From Planctomycetota bacterium (lineage in GTDB: Bacteria > Planctomycetota > Planctomycetia > Gemmatales > Gemmataceae): a stretch of 51,693 bases of DNA. The stretch is taken from contig JAJPIY010000396.1 of NCBI GenBank assembly GCA_021324515.1, positions 1 through 51,693 of the forward strand, read 5' to 3'. The notes beneath the pieces were generated by a model, which was not told where the DNA came from, searched no databases, and was given only the letters and a program-made list of their open reading frames with translations. The stretch's first letter is position 1. Each line of letters begins with the position of its first letter. Both the position numbers and the translations under genes were made by a program. Of this stretch, positions 15,171 to 23,932 are shown in pieces.

Positions 15171-15860
15171 ATGAACGGCGAGGTAAATCACCCAAGCGGC
15201 GAACCAGCGAGACCTTGGCCACGTAAAGACAACAGGGAGAACGTGGAGCTACCAGACCCCCTTAGCACCTGTTCGGACGAAGACCTATTGGACCGTTTCT
15301 GTCGGGGACAGACGGAAGCGTTCGGCGTGTTGGTTCGTCGCTACGAGCGGGAACTGTACGGCTATCTGCGGCGTTATCTGGGCGATAGCAGTTTGGCCGA
15401 AGATGTATTTCAGAACACGTTCTTGCAGCTGTATCTCAAGAGCAGTCAGTATGAACCAGGCCGGCCAGTCCGCCCCTGGCTGTACACCATCGCCACCCAT
15501 CAGGCCATCGACGCCCTCCGTCGGAACGCCCGCCATCAGGTCTTGAGTCTGGAACAACAGCGTGCGGACAACGGCAGCGGTGAGCTGCGGAGCTTGCTCG
15601 ACAGCCTGGAGAGTCGCGGGCCGGCCCCGCTGGAAAATCTCTCGGCTCAGGAACGCCAGGAGCGGGTCCGCGCCAGCGTTGACCGTTTGCCGGATTTTTT
15701 ACGTGAAGTGGTTATCCTGGCTTACTACCAGGGCCTGAAATATCGGGAGATCGCTGACATTCTCGGCATTCCCGTTGGGACGGTGAAATCGCGGCTGCAC
15801 GCTGCCCTGAACAAACTTCAGGAAGCGTGGAGCGCATCGCCTTCTTTTTTTGAAGTGTGA
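15171..15860 (+). CDS. ECF sigma factor
   Basis: The 229-residue product is a standard ECF sigma factor. Region 2 spans about 30-115 (DEDLLDRFCRGQTEAFGVLVRRYE, LGDSSLAEDVFQNTFLQLY, RPWLYTIATHQAIDALRR). Region 4 spans about 160-215 (RASVDRLPDFLREVVILAYYQGLKYREIADILGIPVGTVKSRLH). ATG at 15171 is used; a GTG at 15243 with AGGGAGA upstream would start right before the canonical domain and may be the real one. The next gene, four bases after the stop, encodes an anti-sigma-like membrane protein, so the pair is probably co-transcribed and self-regulating. Confidence 0.9.
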   Translation: MNGEVNHPSGEPARPWPRKDNRENVELPDPLSTCSDEDLLDRFCRGQTEAFGVLVRRYERELYGYLRRYLGDSSLAEDVFQNTFLQLYLKSSQYEPGRPVRPWLYTIATHQAIDALRRNARHQVLSLEQQRADNGSGELRSLLDSLESRGPAPLENLSAQERQERVRASVDRLPDFLREVVILAYYQGLKYREIADILGIPVGTVKSRLHAALNKLQEAWSASPSFFEV

Positions 15861-15864
15861 CGGC

Positions 15865-16833
15865 ATGGAAGAGAACTTGGTCGGTTATCTGCTCAACGCG
15901 CTCGATGACGACACGCAACGTCAGGTAGAGGCTTGTTTGCGGGAGTCGCCGGAATTGCGGTCGCGTTTGCACTTGTTGGAACGCGCTCTTGCTCCGTTGG
16001 CCGCGGACCGGCAGGCGCCCGAACCCCGCCCCGGCCTGGCTCTTTCGACCTTGGCTTATATTGCCGAATACAAATGCCGCAAGCTGCCCGATGCGCCGCC
16101 ACCGCCACGCAGTCAAGCCCCGCCGGTCCCCCGGCCTTGGCTGCGCCGCGCCGATGTGCTGGTGGCCGCCGTGCTGCTCCTCGTCCTGGGCAGCCTTGGC
16201 TCGCCCTTATTACTGCACCTGTGGCGCGATTACTACGGACGAACCGCCTGCCAGGAGAACCTCCTGCGCATCTGGACAGGGCTTCAACGCTACTGTGATG
16301 CGCACGACGGCAGTTTTCCTGTCGTAGAGGAGAAAGGACCGCATGGGGTTGCCGGCATTTTTGTGCCTGTGCTCTGCGATAACGGGCTGCTCGGCCCCGA
16401 TGTCTCAGTCGGCTGTCCGGCCCAGGAACGCCGACCTCCAGAACACCGCTCCGTCCGAGAAATGGAACAGCTGTACGCCCAGGACCGGGAGCGCTTCCGA
16501 GCGGAAGCGCTGAAGCTAGCCGGAGGTTATGCTTATACCCTCGGCTACGTCGATGCCGCGGGCTATCACGGTCTCCGCCGTGATTTCGGCGATCATTTCC
16601 CGATCGTCGCCGACCGCCTGGAATGGTTGACCCAGGCCAACAGTAGCAACCACGGCGGCACGGGGCAGAACGTGCTGTACATCGGCGGCCATGTCGCGTG
16701 GCATACCAATCGTTTCGCTGGCATCAATGGCGACGACATCTTCGTCAACCGGGACAATCAACCCTTTGCCGGCAAAGGCCGTGAAGACACCGTCCTCGGT
16801 CGCGGCGATGCTAGCCCCAGCCCGAGAGAATAA
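15865..16833 (+). CDS. Membrane anti-sigma-like protein with DUF1559-type exported domain
   Basis: The 322-residue product has a cytoplasmic helical head (MEENLVGYLLNALDDDTQRQVEACL) like the sigma-binding region of anti-sigma factors, without a clear zinc-finger His-Cys set. One membrane helix follows (about 92-115, VLVAAVLLLVLGSLGSPLLLHLW). The exported part starts CQENLLRIWTGLQRYCDAHDGSFP and ends NVLYIGGHVAWHT, a layout shared with prepilin-like DUF1559 proteins. The fusion would let an exported sensor control the partner sigma factor. The gene starts four bases after the sigma gene, behind a weak site. Confidence 0.7.
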   Translation: MEENLVGYLLNALDDDTQRQVEACLRESPELRSRLHLLERALAPLAADRQAPEPRPGLALSTLAYIAEYKCRKLPDAPPPPRSQAPPVPRPWLRRADVLVAAVLLLVLGSLGSPLLLHLWRDYYGRTACQENLLRIWTGLQRYCDAHDGSFPVVEEKGPHGVAGIFVPVLCDNGLLGPDVSVGCPAQERRPPEHRSVREMEQLYAQDRERFRAEALKLAGGYAYTLGYVDAAGYHGLRRDFGDHFPIVADRLEWLTQANSSNHGGTGQNVLYIGGHVAWHTNRFAGINGDDIFVNRDNQPFAGKGREDTVLGRGDASPSPRE

Positions 16834-16840
16834 ATCGTTC

Positions 16841-16890
16841 AGCGGCGACCGGTAGGGGAGCGCCATTCCGCTCTCCTACGAGTCGCCGCT
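16841..16890. terminator. Bidirectional hairpin between convergent genes
   Basis: AGCGGCGACCGGTAGGGGAG at 16841-16860 pairs with the segment CTCTCCTACGAGTCGCCGCT at 16871-16890, with a few mismatches. It lies between the stop of a plus-strand gene (16833) and the stop of the minus-strand stress protein (16895), where a two-way terminator would be expected. T-tracts are poor on both sides. Confidence 0.6.
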
Positions 16891-16894
16891 CATC

Positions 16895-17365
16895 TTACTT
16901 CGTAGCAGCCACGGCAACATCGCCCTGGGGCGTGACGGGCTGGCCGCGCGGCAGCTTTACCACCAGCACCGAGCACGACGCGTCGCGCAACACCTTTTCG
17001 GCGACGCTTCCCATGAGCAGCCGGTCGACGCCTGTACGGCCATGCGTGCCCATGACAATCAGATCGACACCGGCATCGCGGCCGTAACGGACGATCTCCG
17101 TGGCCGGGTCACCTTCCAGCAATACGTGCGTGACCGGAATGCGCGTATCGACCGGGCGGATCTGTTCCAGTTGTCCCTGCCAATACCGGCGGTCGGCCAC
17201 TTCATCGCCCTGCGATCCCGGCGTGGTGGTGGTGTCCGGATTGTAGACGAACAGCACCGTCAGGCTGGCGTTGTGTTTCTCCGCCAAGGCGATGGCGTGA
17301 AAATACGCCTGATTGGAATAGGACGAAAAATCGGTCGGATACAAGATCTTCTTGATACGGATCAT
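16895..17365 (-). CDS. Universal stress protein (UspA family)
   Basis: The 156-residue protein is a single UspA domain. It has the start IKKILYPTDFSSYSNQAYFHAIALA and the nucleotide-binding loop MGTHGRTGVDRLLMGSVAEKVLR (G-x2-G-x9-G-S) near residues 110-132, which marks the ATP-binding subclass. Such proteins protect cells during stress or growth arrest. The start at 17365 (MIRIKK) has AGGAGG five bases upstream and is preferred over a GTG two codons earlier. A long C-terminal tail (GQPVTPQGDVAVAATK) is unusual but not disruptive. It stands alone between convergent and tandem genes. Confidence 0.93.
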   Translation of the reverse strand: MIRIKKILYPTDFSSYSNQAYFHAIALAEKHNASLTVLFVYNPDTTTTPGSQGDEVADRRYWQGQLEQIRPVDTRIPVTHVLLEGDPATEIVRYGRDAGVDLIVMGTHGRTGVDRLLMGSVAEKVLRDASCSVLVVKLPRGQPVTPQGDVAVAATK

Positions 17366-17529
17366 GCACACCTCCTGGCACCCAATACCACTTCAAAAGG
17401 AAGGGCTAAGGCCGGGGAAGAGGCCGCTGCTTCCCTGGCCCCTATCAGGGTATCACTTAGCACGCCGCGCGCCAAATGAAGAAGTCGCAAGCCTACCGCA
17501 CAAGCACGAGAGTAAGCAAACAAGGCGCC

Positions 17530-19305
17530 CTAATCGGCCCGCGTGGTGACGATTTGTAAAATCCGCTGCTCGCGCCTTTGCAGCCAATCGCCTTGCCAGC
17601 GCAAGAGAAGACCGTACATACAGACGATCACTGCGCACTCCCCCAAAGAAAGGAGAAGATCGAGCGGCACCCCGTGGCGCCAATTCATGGCCTCGACTAT
17701 CCCTTCGATGCCCAGGGGCAGCAGCGTCAAGGCCGCCACAGCGGGGCAAAGAAACAGGAATAGGATCTGCAAAAAGATGGCAACCGCCCCCGGCCGGGCT
17801 GGTTGGAACGCGTTGGGAGCGATGCGCATCGGTGAGAAGATCGAAAGCGTATTGGCCGCCAAACAGTAGAGCAAATACATCGACACGAAGCGCGGCGCCA
17901 GCGCCAGAAATTGATCCACACGCATGGGGTAGACGATTTGCACCAGCACAGCGGCCGCCGCACCCAGCACTAAGGCGATCGGGGCGACGGCCAAGTTCTT
18001 GGCCAACAAAATGTCGCAGCGGCGGGCCGGACTGAGCACGAAGACGCGGAACCCGTCGCGGTCGAAGCCGAACTGATTGCCCAAGACCCCCGACATGCTG
18101 AACAGCACCATAATCATCGTCCCGAAAGCGATCAATGGCCGCACCGCTTCGGGCAAATCCGTGCGACCTGCCGTCGCCAGAAACCCCGAACCGAAGATCA
18201 CCAGAAGAAGGAGCGGAGTGAGCAGGAGCATTTTCGCTTCGGGGGCACGCAGCAACGAACGAAAAACGGCCAAGGTCATGGCCGACGTCTGTTCCGACAG
18301 CCCGGGCAATTTTCTTTCGAGCAGCCCGACGCTACCTCTACCAGCCTGCAGCGTCCGCACAGGCGCTCCGTTGCGGACGCCGCGAGTGGGGGCGCCGGCC
18401 GTTTGCCCGGAGGTGTAGTGGCCGGTGTACAAACGCAGGGTCGTGCGGTAGGCGCGGCAAAGGCTGGCCATTCCGATCAGCGTCGGTCCCAAGATAGCGA
18501 GGGCCACAGGCCAGGCCCGGCCTTGCGCCGCCGCTTCGACGCCGGCCGGCAGCCAACCGGGCGGCAGAAGGAGATTTATCAGGCGAATCATTTGTTCCGC
18601 TTGCTGCGACTGCTCCTCATCATTGTCGAAACGAGCATGATGTGCCGGATTGGCCTCTGCCTGCCTCGTCCGGCTTTGCCAGGGATGCAAGATGTTTACC
18701 AGGTTCGGCGTTTGACTTAGGAGGATAATGACCATCGTGGCTACGACGATGATGGAACGGCGGCGGCGCGGATTGGCCATTAAGGTCGCCAACCAGCCCT
18801 GAAACTGATAGGTCAGCGCGGTGACCATCAGCACAAAGGCCGCCAGCATCGGCAGCAGCCACAGCAGCGCCCAACCCCAGCTCATGAGCAGACCGAGGGT
18901 CAACCCTAGCGTGGCCGACAAAAACCACAACAAACTCACGCTCGGCAGCGAACTGAGGTAGTTGACAACGAACGCGCTCGACAGCGAAACCGGCAGGTGC
19001 AAGAACTTCTCCAGCGACAGCGCTTCGAAGCGCTGCAGTTCCGTCAGCAAGCCCGTGATCCAGAGGAAGAGAAAAACGACAACGACGCCGTCCAGGAGAT
19101 ACATTAACGTGCTGGGCGGATCTGCACTATCCAAGACAAACAAGCCGACGGCAAGGAAGGCGACAAAGAGGACGGCGGCGCTAACAACCGCAGCCGCGGC
19201 CAAAAGGATCAGGAGCATGGTATTGACGAGGCCGCCACGCTTCAACTGGTTGAGGCGAAGCCGCCAGCGCAGCCACAGAAAGGCGAGCAAGTGTTGCCTG
19301 TTCAT
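17530..19305 (-). CDS. ABC transporter permease, exporter type
   Basis: The 591-residue membrane protein has several hydrophobic segments near the N-terminus (LLILLAAAAVVSAAVLF, VVVVFLFLWITGLL), in the middle and at the C-terminus. A soluble region of about 100 residues lies at 220-330. This matches the large, poorly conserved permeases that pair with CcmA/NatA-like ATPases. The gene start overlaps the stop of the ATPase gene by four bases (ATGA). Export of a lipid, polysaccharide or drug is possible; no substrate motif exists. Confidence 0.85.
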   Translation of the reverse strand: MNRQHLLAFLWLRWRLRLNQLKRGGLVNTMLLILLAAAAVVSAAVLFVAFLAVGLFVLDSADPPSTLMYLLDGVVVVFLFLWITGLLTELQRFEALSLEKFLHLPVSLSSAFVVNYLSSLPSVSLLWFLSATLGLTLGLLMSWGWALLWLLPMLAAFVLMVTALTYQFQGWLATLMANPRRRRSIIVVATMVIILLSQTPNLVNILHPWQSRTRQAEANPAHHARFDNDEEQSQQAEQMIRLINLLLPPGWLPAGVEAAAQGRAWPVALAILGPTLIGMASLCRAYRTTLRLYTGHYTSGQTAGAPTRGVRNGAPVRTLQAGRGSVGLLERKLPGLSEQTSAMTLAVFRSLLRAPEAKMLLLTPLLLLVIFGSGFLATAGRTDLPEAVRPLIAFGTMIMVLFSMSGVLGNQFGFDRDGFRVFVLSPARRCDILLAKNLAVAPIALVLGAAAAVLVQIVYPMRVDQFLALAPRFVSMYLLYCLAANTLSIFSPMRIAPNAFQPARPGAVAIFLQILFLFLCPAVAALTLLPLGIEGIVEAMNWRHGVPLDLLLSLGECAVIVCMYGLLLRWQGDWLQRREQRILQIVTTRAD

Positions 19306-20072
19306 GGGGCATTCTCCTCCAGCCAGGCGAGTTTGGGAGCGGCGGCAGCGTCCGCGCCGGCCGCCTTCAAAAAGCGATCTTCCAGGGAACCGCCTTGGCG
19401 AAAGGTCTCCAACGGGGCCTGCTCGACGAGGTTCCCCTTAACGATGATGCCCACGTGAGAACATAACTTCTCGACGATCTCCAAGACGTGGGAAGTCAAA
19501 AACACTGTCGAGCCGCGCGCCACGTAACCTTTCAAAAGATCACGGATGATACGGGAAGTCACGGCATCCACGCCTTCAAACGGTTCATCAAGAAATAACA
19601 GATCCGGATTAGGCAATAAAGCAGCGGCCAAGGCCAATTTTTTCTTCATGCCGTGCGAGTATTCCAAGGTGAGCTTTTTCTCTTCGCCTTCCAGGCTGAG
19701 CAAAGACAGCAGCTCATCGATGCGTCCGCGGATAGTATCGCGCGGCAGCAGGTACATACGGCCAATGAACGTCAAATACTCGCGCGCCGTCAAATTATCA
19801 AACAGCGCCAAATCTTCGGGAACGACACCGATTCGCCTCTTGGCCTGAAGCGCCTCCTCGGGATTGAGCATGTCTTTGTCCAGCACCCGGATGCTGCCCC
19901 GCGATGGGGCCAACAGGCCGGTCAGCATCTTGATAGTCGTTGATTTGCCGGCCCCGTTCGGCCCAAGGAAGCCGTAAAACGTCCCCCGTTCCACGCGCAG
20001 ATCTATGCCGTTAACGGCGACAAAGTCGCCGAAAGACCGCGAGAGCTGGTGGGTTGCGATGGCGAGGTTCAT
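19302..20072 (-). CDS. ABC transporter ATP-binding protein
   Basis: The 256-residue ATPase shows Walker A GPNGAGKSTT (37-46), a Q-loop-like segment (GVVPEDLALFDNLTAREYL), signature YSHGMKKKLALAAALL, Walker B LLFLDEPFEGVD and the switch His in LTSHVLE. It powers the permease encoded immediately downstream. The order in the transcript is epimerase, ATPase, permease, with a 16-base gap and then a four-base overlap. The C-terminus (SLEDRFLKAAGADA) is of the exporter NatA/CcmA type. Confidence 0.95.
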   Translation of the reverse strand: MNLAIATHQLSRSFGDFVAVNGIDLRVERGTFYGFLGPNGAGKSTTIKMLTGLLAPSRGSIRVLDKDMLNPEEALQAKRRIGVVPEDLALFDNLTAREYLTFIGRMYLLPRDTIRGRIDELLSLLSLEGEEKKLTLEYSHGMKKKLALAAALLPNPDLLFLDEPFEGVDAVTSRIIRDLLKGYVARGSTVFLTSHVLEIVEKLCSHVGIIVKGNLVEQAPLETFRQGGSLEDRFLKAAGADAAAAPKLAWLEENAP

Positions 20073-20088
20073 GACTGGCCCCCGTTTT

Positions 20089-21054
20089 TCAAGAAGGCAT
20101 CGCGCCGAACCAACGCAAGGTATCGCGCACCGTTTCCTCCACCGGCCGATGCGTCAGGCCAAACGTCTGGTCCGCTCGCTCCCCCGATAGATGATAGCAG
20201 ACAAAGCCATAATGAAAACTCGGCACGGTCAAGCCATTGGGCATGTTGGTGAAGATACCGGAGGCGATGGCCAGCGGGATGGGGCCGACGTAGCGCGTCC
20301 AGCGCGGCAAGACCCAGACGGTGCCCGAGCCGAGAATGCGCCGCACGATGCGGCCGAGGTCCGCATAACTCTGATACGGCCCCGCCAGCACGTAGCGTTC
20401 GCCGGGCTGTCCCAGCCATAAGGCGCGGACGTGTGCTCGCGCTGCCTCGCGCACATCGAGGACGTTCATGCCGCCCGGCGGCAAGATCGGCCAGCGCCAG
20501 CGGGCCGCGTACAGCAGCAACTCATTCGTCGTCGGCCGGGCGTCGCGCGGACCGAGAAGATAGCCGGGACAGAAAGTGACCGTCTGTAGGCCAAGGGCGT
20601 TGAAAGTCTGTACTACCTGCTCTGCCCACCGTTTGCTGTCGTAGTAGGGGGCGCGAATGGAAGAGACCGGAGCGAGGGTTGAGGCGCTGGAGGTGAACAC
20701 CAGGCGGCGCACGCCGGCGCGCAGGGCGGCGGCACAGACATTCCGCGTCCCCTCCACGTTGACATGATACGCATCCCGCTGCGGTCGCGGAAGGATGCGC
20801 GTCAGAGCGGCGGCGTGCAGGACGCCTGTCACGCCCTCCAGGGCATACTCGATCTGCTCCAAATTGCGCACATCGCCAATCGCCAATTCTACGTCCTCGA
20901 GTCCGGCCCACTGCGGCCCGCACGGCGGACGGCGGACAAAAGCACGGACGCGAAAACCCTGTTCGCGCAAGGCCCAGACCAGGTTGACGCCGAGAAAGCC
21001 GCTAGCCCCCGTCACCAACACGCGGCCCCTGCGAATCGCCTCTTCTGCGCTCAT
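20089..21054 (-). CDS. NAD-dependent epimerase/dehydratase (extended SDR)
   Basis: The 321-residue product has an N-terminal Rossmann motif GASGFLG (16-22), D-x-R-like DVRNLEQ, an active-site Ser near TSSASTLAPVSS, and the YDSKRWAEQV segment with the Y-x3-K catalytic pair. The family includes sugar-nucleotide epimerases, dihydroflavonol-type reductases and hopanoid-associated HpnA. Similarity of the start (VLVTGASGFLGVNLVWAL) to HpnA-like reductases is a hint only. It leads the ABC transporter operon. Confidence 0.88.
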   Translation of the reverse strand: MSAEEAIRRGRVLVTGASGFLGVNLVWALREQGFRVRAFVRRPPCGPQWAGLEDVELAIGDVRNLEQIEYALEGVTGVLHAAALTRILPRPQRDAYHVNVEGTRNVCAAALRAGVRRLVFTSSASTLAPVSSIRAPYYDSKRWAEQVVQTFNALGLQTVTFCPGYLLGPRDARPTTNELLLYAARWRWPILPPGGMNVLDVREAARAHVRALWLGQPGERYVLAGPYQSYADLGRIVRRILGSGTVWVLPRWTRYVGPIPLAIASGIFTNMPNGLTVPSFHYGFVCYHLSGERADQTFGLTHRPVEETVRDTLRWFGAMPS

Positions 21055-21192
21055 TACCTAATGTCCCGCGTCCATAAGCAATCATTCGGGCGCCTTGACA
21101 ATCCTCTGCCGCCGGAGAACAATTCCAGGCGGCGGCTCGCCAGGCGCCCCAATGTCGCCTAGTGAGCGAACCCCGATTCACGGAGGACAGTC

Positions 21193-22137
21193 ATGATGGT
21201 GCAGTGCCGGCATGGTGTTCGCGGTGTCCGGCTCATCGGCAAGATGCTCCTCAGTGTATTGATGCTCTGCTGTCTTACCGATGTTGCTTGCTCGGACGGC
21301 AAATCGGACACGGCCTATGATGTAACCCTGCGCCGCCTGCCACAAATTCCGCCGGGCACGGTCATCGGCACCGAAGCTCCACCAGGCTGGAGCCATCTCC
21401 TCCTCAAGACCTATTCTCGCCCCGGCGCCGGCGATGTGAAGAAGTTATCGCCTACTGCCGACCGCTTGACACGCCTGCTGTTCACCGCCATCGTTGCCGA
21501 CGTGCGGCCCCAGGTGGAGCGCGGTGACAAGGGTGAACGCGGCAAGCGCTACAAACTGGAGAAAGTCGCCGTCGGCCTGGGCACGCGTATCGGCGATAAG
21601 GACGTCATCATCACGCCCGACACGCAGCAACGACTTGGCGCCGATCTGGGGCTGCTCGCTCGCATCGTCCTGAGCAAAGCGCAGGAAAAACTGGATGACA
21701 TGGTGGTGGTCGCCCGTTCAGCCACCTTCCTGGTCTTCGATTCGCCGAGTTTTCTGGCCGTGGAAGGCCAGCACAAACCGATCGTCCTTCGCTATGCCGT
21801 TCTCGTTGAGGAGCAGACCGGTCGTGTGAATACGCTGGTCTGGCCGGTGGGCCGCGATGCGGATGGCAACTATGGCGAACCGCTCGGCGCCATCCAATGG
21901 CTGCCGGCCAACCTGACGGAGGATTGCCTTTTGCACATCGACGGCAACGAATTCTGTCTCGGCCAACCCACCGAACGCGCTTTCGCCATCACGTCGCCGC
22001 CCAAGGGACAAAAAGAGATCCCAATGGGCGACGACCTCAAACTGCTGGCCGCTCGCCCCCGTTTCTCCTCGGCCGCCGCGGCGGAACTGGAAGCCAAACT
22101 ATGGAAGGAATTAACATTGTTTAGCCGCGAGCCGTAG
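21193..22137 (+). CDS. Exported protein of unknown function
   Basis: The 314-residue product starts with a positively charged N-terminus and a hydrophobic stretch (MLLSVLMLCCLTDVACSDG), so it is probably exported, perhaps as a lipoprotein at one of the Cys residues. The rest has a mixed alpha/beta pattern without a recognised motif (VTLRRLPQIPPGTVIGTEAPPG, DKDVIITPDTQQRLGADLG). The GGAGG site six bases before the ATG supports the start. It lies on the plus strand, divergent from the epimerase and convergent with the methyltransferase genes. Confidence 0.65.
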   Translation: MMVQCRHGVRGVRLIGKMLLSVLMLCCLTDVACSDGKSDTAYDVTLRRLPQIPPGTVIGTEAPPGWSHLLLKTYSRPGAGDVKKLSPTADRLTRLLFTAIVADVRPQVERGDKGERGKRYKLEKVAVGLGTRIGDKDVIITPDTQQRLGADLGLLARIVLSKAQEKLDDMVVVARSATFLVFDSPSFLAVEGQHKPIVLRYAVLVEEQTGRVNTLVWPVGRDADGNYGEPLGAIQWLPANLTEDCLLHIDGNEFCLGQPTERAFAITSPPKGQKEIPMGDDLKLLAARPRFSSAAAAELEAKLWKELTLFSREP

Positions 22138-22166
22138 GCGAGCACGCCTCGCTCTGTCTGTGTCCA

Positions 22167-23012
22167 TCAACCGGAACACTTGGGCCGACCGACGATGCAA
22201 TAACCCACTGAGAACCACAGCGAGTGAATTTGCCAATCCCGGAGCACTTCGCGGGCCAGCGGTTCCAGTTGGAGATGGCGGTGCTTGTCCACCATGTCGG
22301 CGAATTCCGGGCCGAGGTTAAGAAAACGCGACATAATCCAGCGGTCGAGCTTCGGCAGGCCGATCCAGTAGCCGAGCAGGCGATTGGGCAGGTTGGGCAC
22401 TTCGTCAGAGACGACGACACGTCCGTCCGGCTTGACGACGCGGGCCATTTCACGCAATGCCTTTAAGGGATCGTTGAAGTAGTTGAAAGCGCCGACGCTC
22501 AGGACATGATCGAAACTGTGATCGCGGAAGGGCAAACTCTCGGCTTCGCCCAGGAACAGCCGCAAATCGCGGTCGGGGTGACGGCGGCGGCAGTTCGTCA
22601 GCTGCACGGTCGAAATGTCGTTGCCATAGATTTGGCAATCGGCTGGGAGGAGAGGTACGTTGGCGCCATCGCCGATAGCCACTTCCAATAAGCGCCTGCC
22701 GGAGAGATTGGGCAGGTGCTTCAGGATCTGCCGCCGCGCCCGGCGTTCGCCGCCGTTGCACAGAAAGGTGAACCATTCCCAGAAGCGGAAGCGCGGCCAG
22801 AGCGGGCCGTTGTAGAAATCGGCGGCGACTTTGTTATTGCCCTGAAGGGGTTGGAGCATGTCGAGAATGCCGTCGCGGATGGGGAAGAGGCGTCGGCAAT
22901 CGATGCAGGCCAGTCCCTCTGGAACTGCTTCCAGTTGGCCGCCGCAATCGGGGCACTGCATCCATTCGCAATCGTTGAGCCACGTCGCAGAAAGTGTTTG
23001 CGTTGCAGTCAT
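22167..23012 (-). CDS. Class I SAM methyltransferase with N-terminal zinc ribbon (copy 1)
   Basis: The 281-residue product starts with a ribbon, CPDCGGQLEAV...CIDC (about 19-38), like Trm112-type regions. The methyltransferase core follows: LLEVAIGDGANV (motif I) at about 108-119, IYGNDIS (motif II), and HVLSVGAFNYFNDPLKALREMARVVKPDGRVVVSDE (motifs IV to VI). It is about half identical in order and motifs to the next gene upstream. ATG at 23012 has CTGGAG seven bases upstream. It closes the synthase operon and may methylate the product or an intermediate. Confidence 0.85.
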   Translation of the reverse strand: MTATQTLSATWLNDCEWMQCPDCGGQLEAVPEGLACIDCRRLFPIRDGILDMLQPLQGNNKVAADFYNGPLWPRFRFWEWFTFLCNGGERRARRQILKHLPNLSGRRLLEVAIGDGANVPLLPADCQIYGNDISTVQLTNCRRRHPDRDLRLFLGEAESLPFRDHSFDHVLSVGAFNYFNDPLKALREMARVVKPDGRVVVSDEVPNLPNRLLGYWIGLPKLDRWIMSRFLNLGPEFADMVDKHRHLQLEPLAREVLRDWQIHSLWFSVGYCIVGRPKCSG

Positions 23013-23040
23013 GAATATCTCCAGAGAGCAGGTGCTCGAT

Positions 23041-23916
23041 CTAATCGTGGGGCGGCGCACCGACGATACAATAACCAAGGCCGCGCCAAATGCTGTAGAT
23101 TTTCAGGCGGTGCAGGGCGGAGCGGGCAAGGGCGCGAACATCCAGGCGCGTGTTCATGACCATGTCCGTGAACTCTGGACCAAGCCAGAATCGTCGCATC
23201 AGCCAATCGTCCAACTGCGGAATGCCGAGCAGGTGTCCCCAGCCCCATTCGTATAGGTCGGGCAGCTCATCGGCGACGACGATCCGTCCGCCGGGGCGTG
23301 TGACGCGGGCCATCTCCATCAAGGCCTTTTGCGGATCTCTATAGAAATTGAATCCGCCAACACTGAGAACGGCATCGAATGTGCCATCCGCAAAGGGAAT
23401 GTGTTCGCCCTCTGCCAGCGCCAGGAACAATCCGCGTTTGGGGTAGCGATCACGGCAAGCGGCCAGGGGCCGTTCGGCGATGTCGATGCCGGCGATCTGA
23501 AGGGAGCGCGGCAGTAGGGCGACGTTCTCGCCATCGCCGATGCCGACTTCCAGCACTTTTCCGCCGCGTAGATGACGCAGATGACGAAGGATCTGCATCC
23601 GCGCGCCGGGCAAGCCGCCGAACGTCTTAAGAAACAGCTGTTCCCACGGACGAAAACGCAACCAGCGTTCGCTGTTGTAAAAAGCGGCGGCGATGCGGTT
23701 CTTGCCCGTCAATTCGCCCTGCGCGATCAGCAGACCGCCGCGGACGGGATAGGTGCGGCCACAGATAGCGCAAGTTGTGCTGTGCTCTTGGGGAAGCGAC
23801 AGCTGGGCATGGCAATCGATACAACGCAGCGAGTCGAGTTGTGTTAGTGCCCCGCGCGTTTGCGTCTGTGGGGGCGCCAGGGCAACCGCACTCGTCACTC
23901 CGGTTGAAGGTGTCAT
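23041..23916 (-). CDS. Class I SAM methyltransferase with N-terminal zinc ribbon (copy 2)
   Basis: The 291-residue product has CIDCHAQLSLPQEHSTTCAIC ribbon spacing, motif I VLEVGIGDGENVALLP, motif II IAGIDIAE, and VLSVGGFNFYRDPQKALMEMARVTRPGGRIVVADE. Both copies end in the same way (GYCIVG near the C-terminus), which shows that they are paralogues. The ATG at 23916 has GAGGAAAGG upstream and is preferred over an upstream Met (23964). The stop lies 28 bases ahead of copy 1. The pair could act in sequence or on two substrates; the sequence gives no clue to the acceptor. Confidence 0.85.
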   Translation of the reverse strand: MTPSTGVTSAVALAPPQTQTRGALTQLDSLRCIDCHAQLSLPQEHSTTCAICGRTYPVRGGLLIAQGELTGKNRIAAAFYNSERWLRFRPWEQLFLKTFGGLPGARMQILRHLRHLRGGKVLEVGIGDGENVALLPRSLQIAGIDIAERPLAACRDRYPKRGLFLALAEGEHIPFADGTFDAVLSVGGFNFYRDPQKALMEMARVTRPGGRIVVADELPDLYEWGWGHLLGIPQLDDWLMRRFWLGPEFTDMVMNTRLDVRALARSALHRLKIYSIWRGLGYCIVGAPPHD

Positions 23917-23932
23917 GTCGTCTTGCCTTTCC

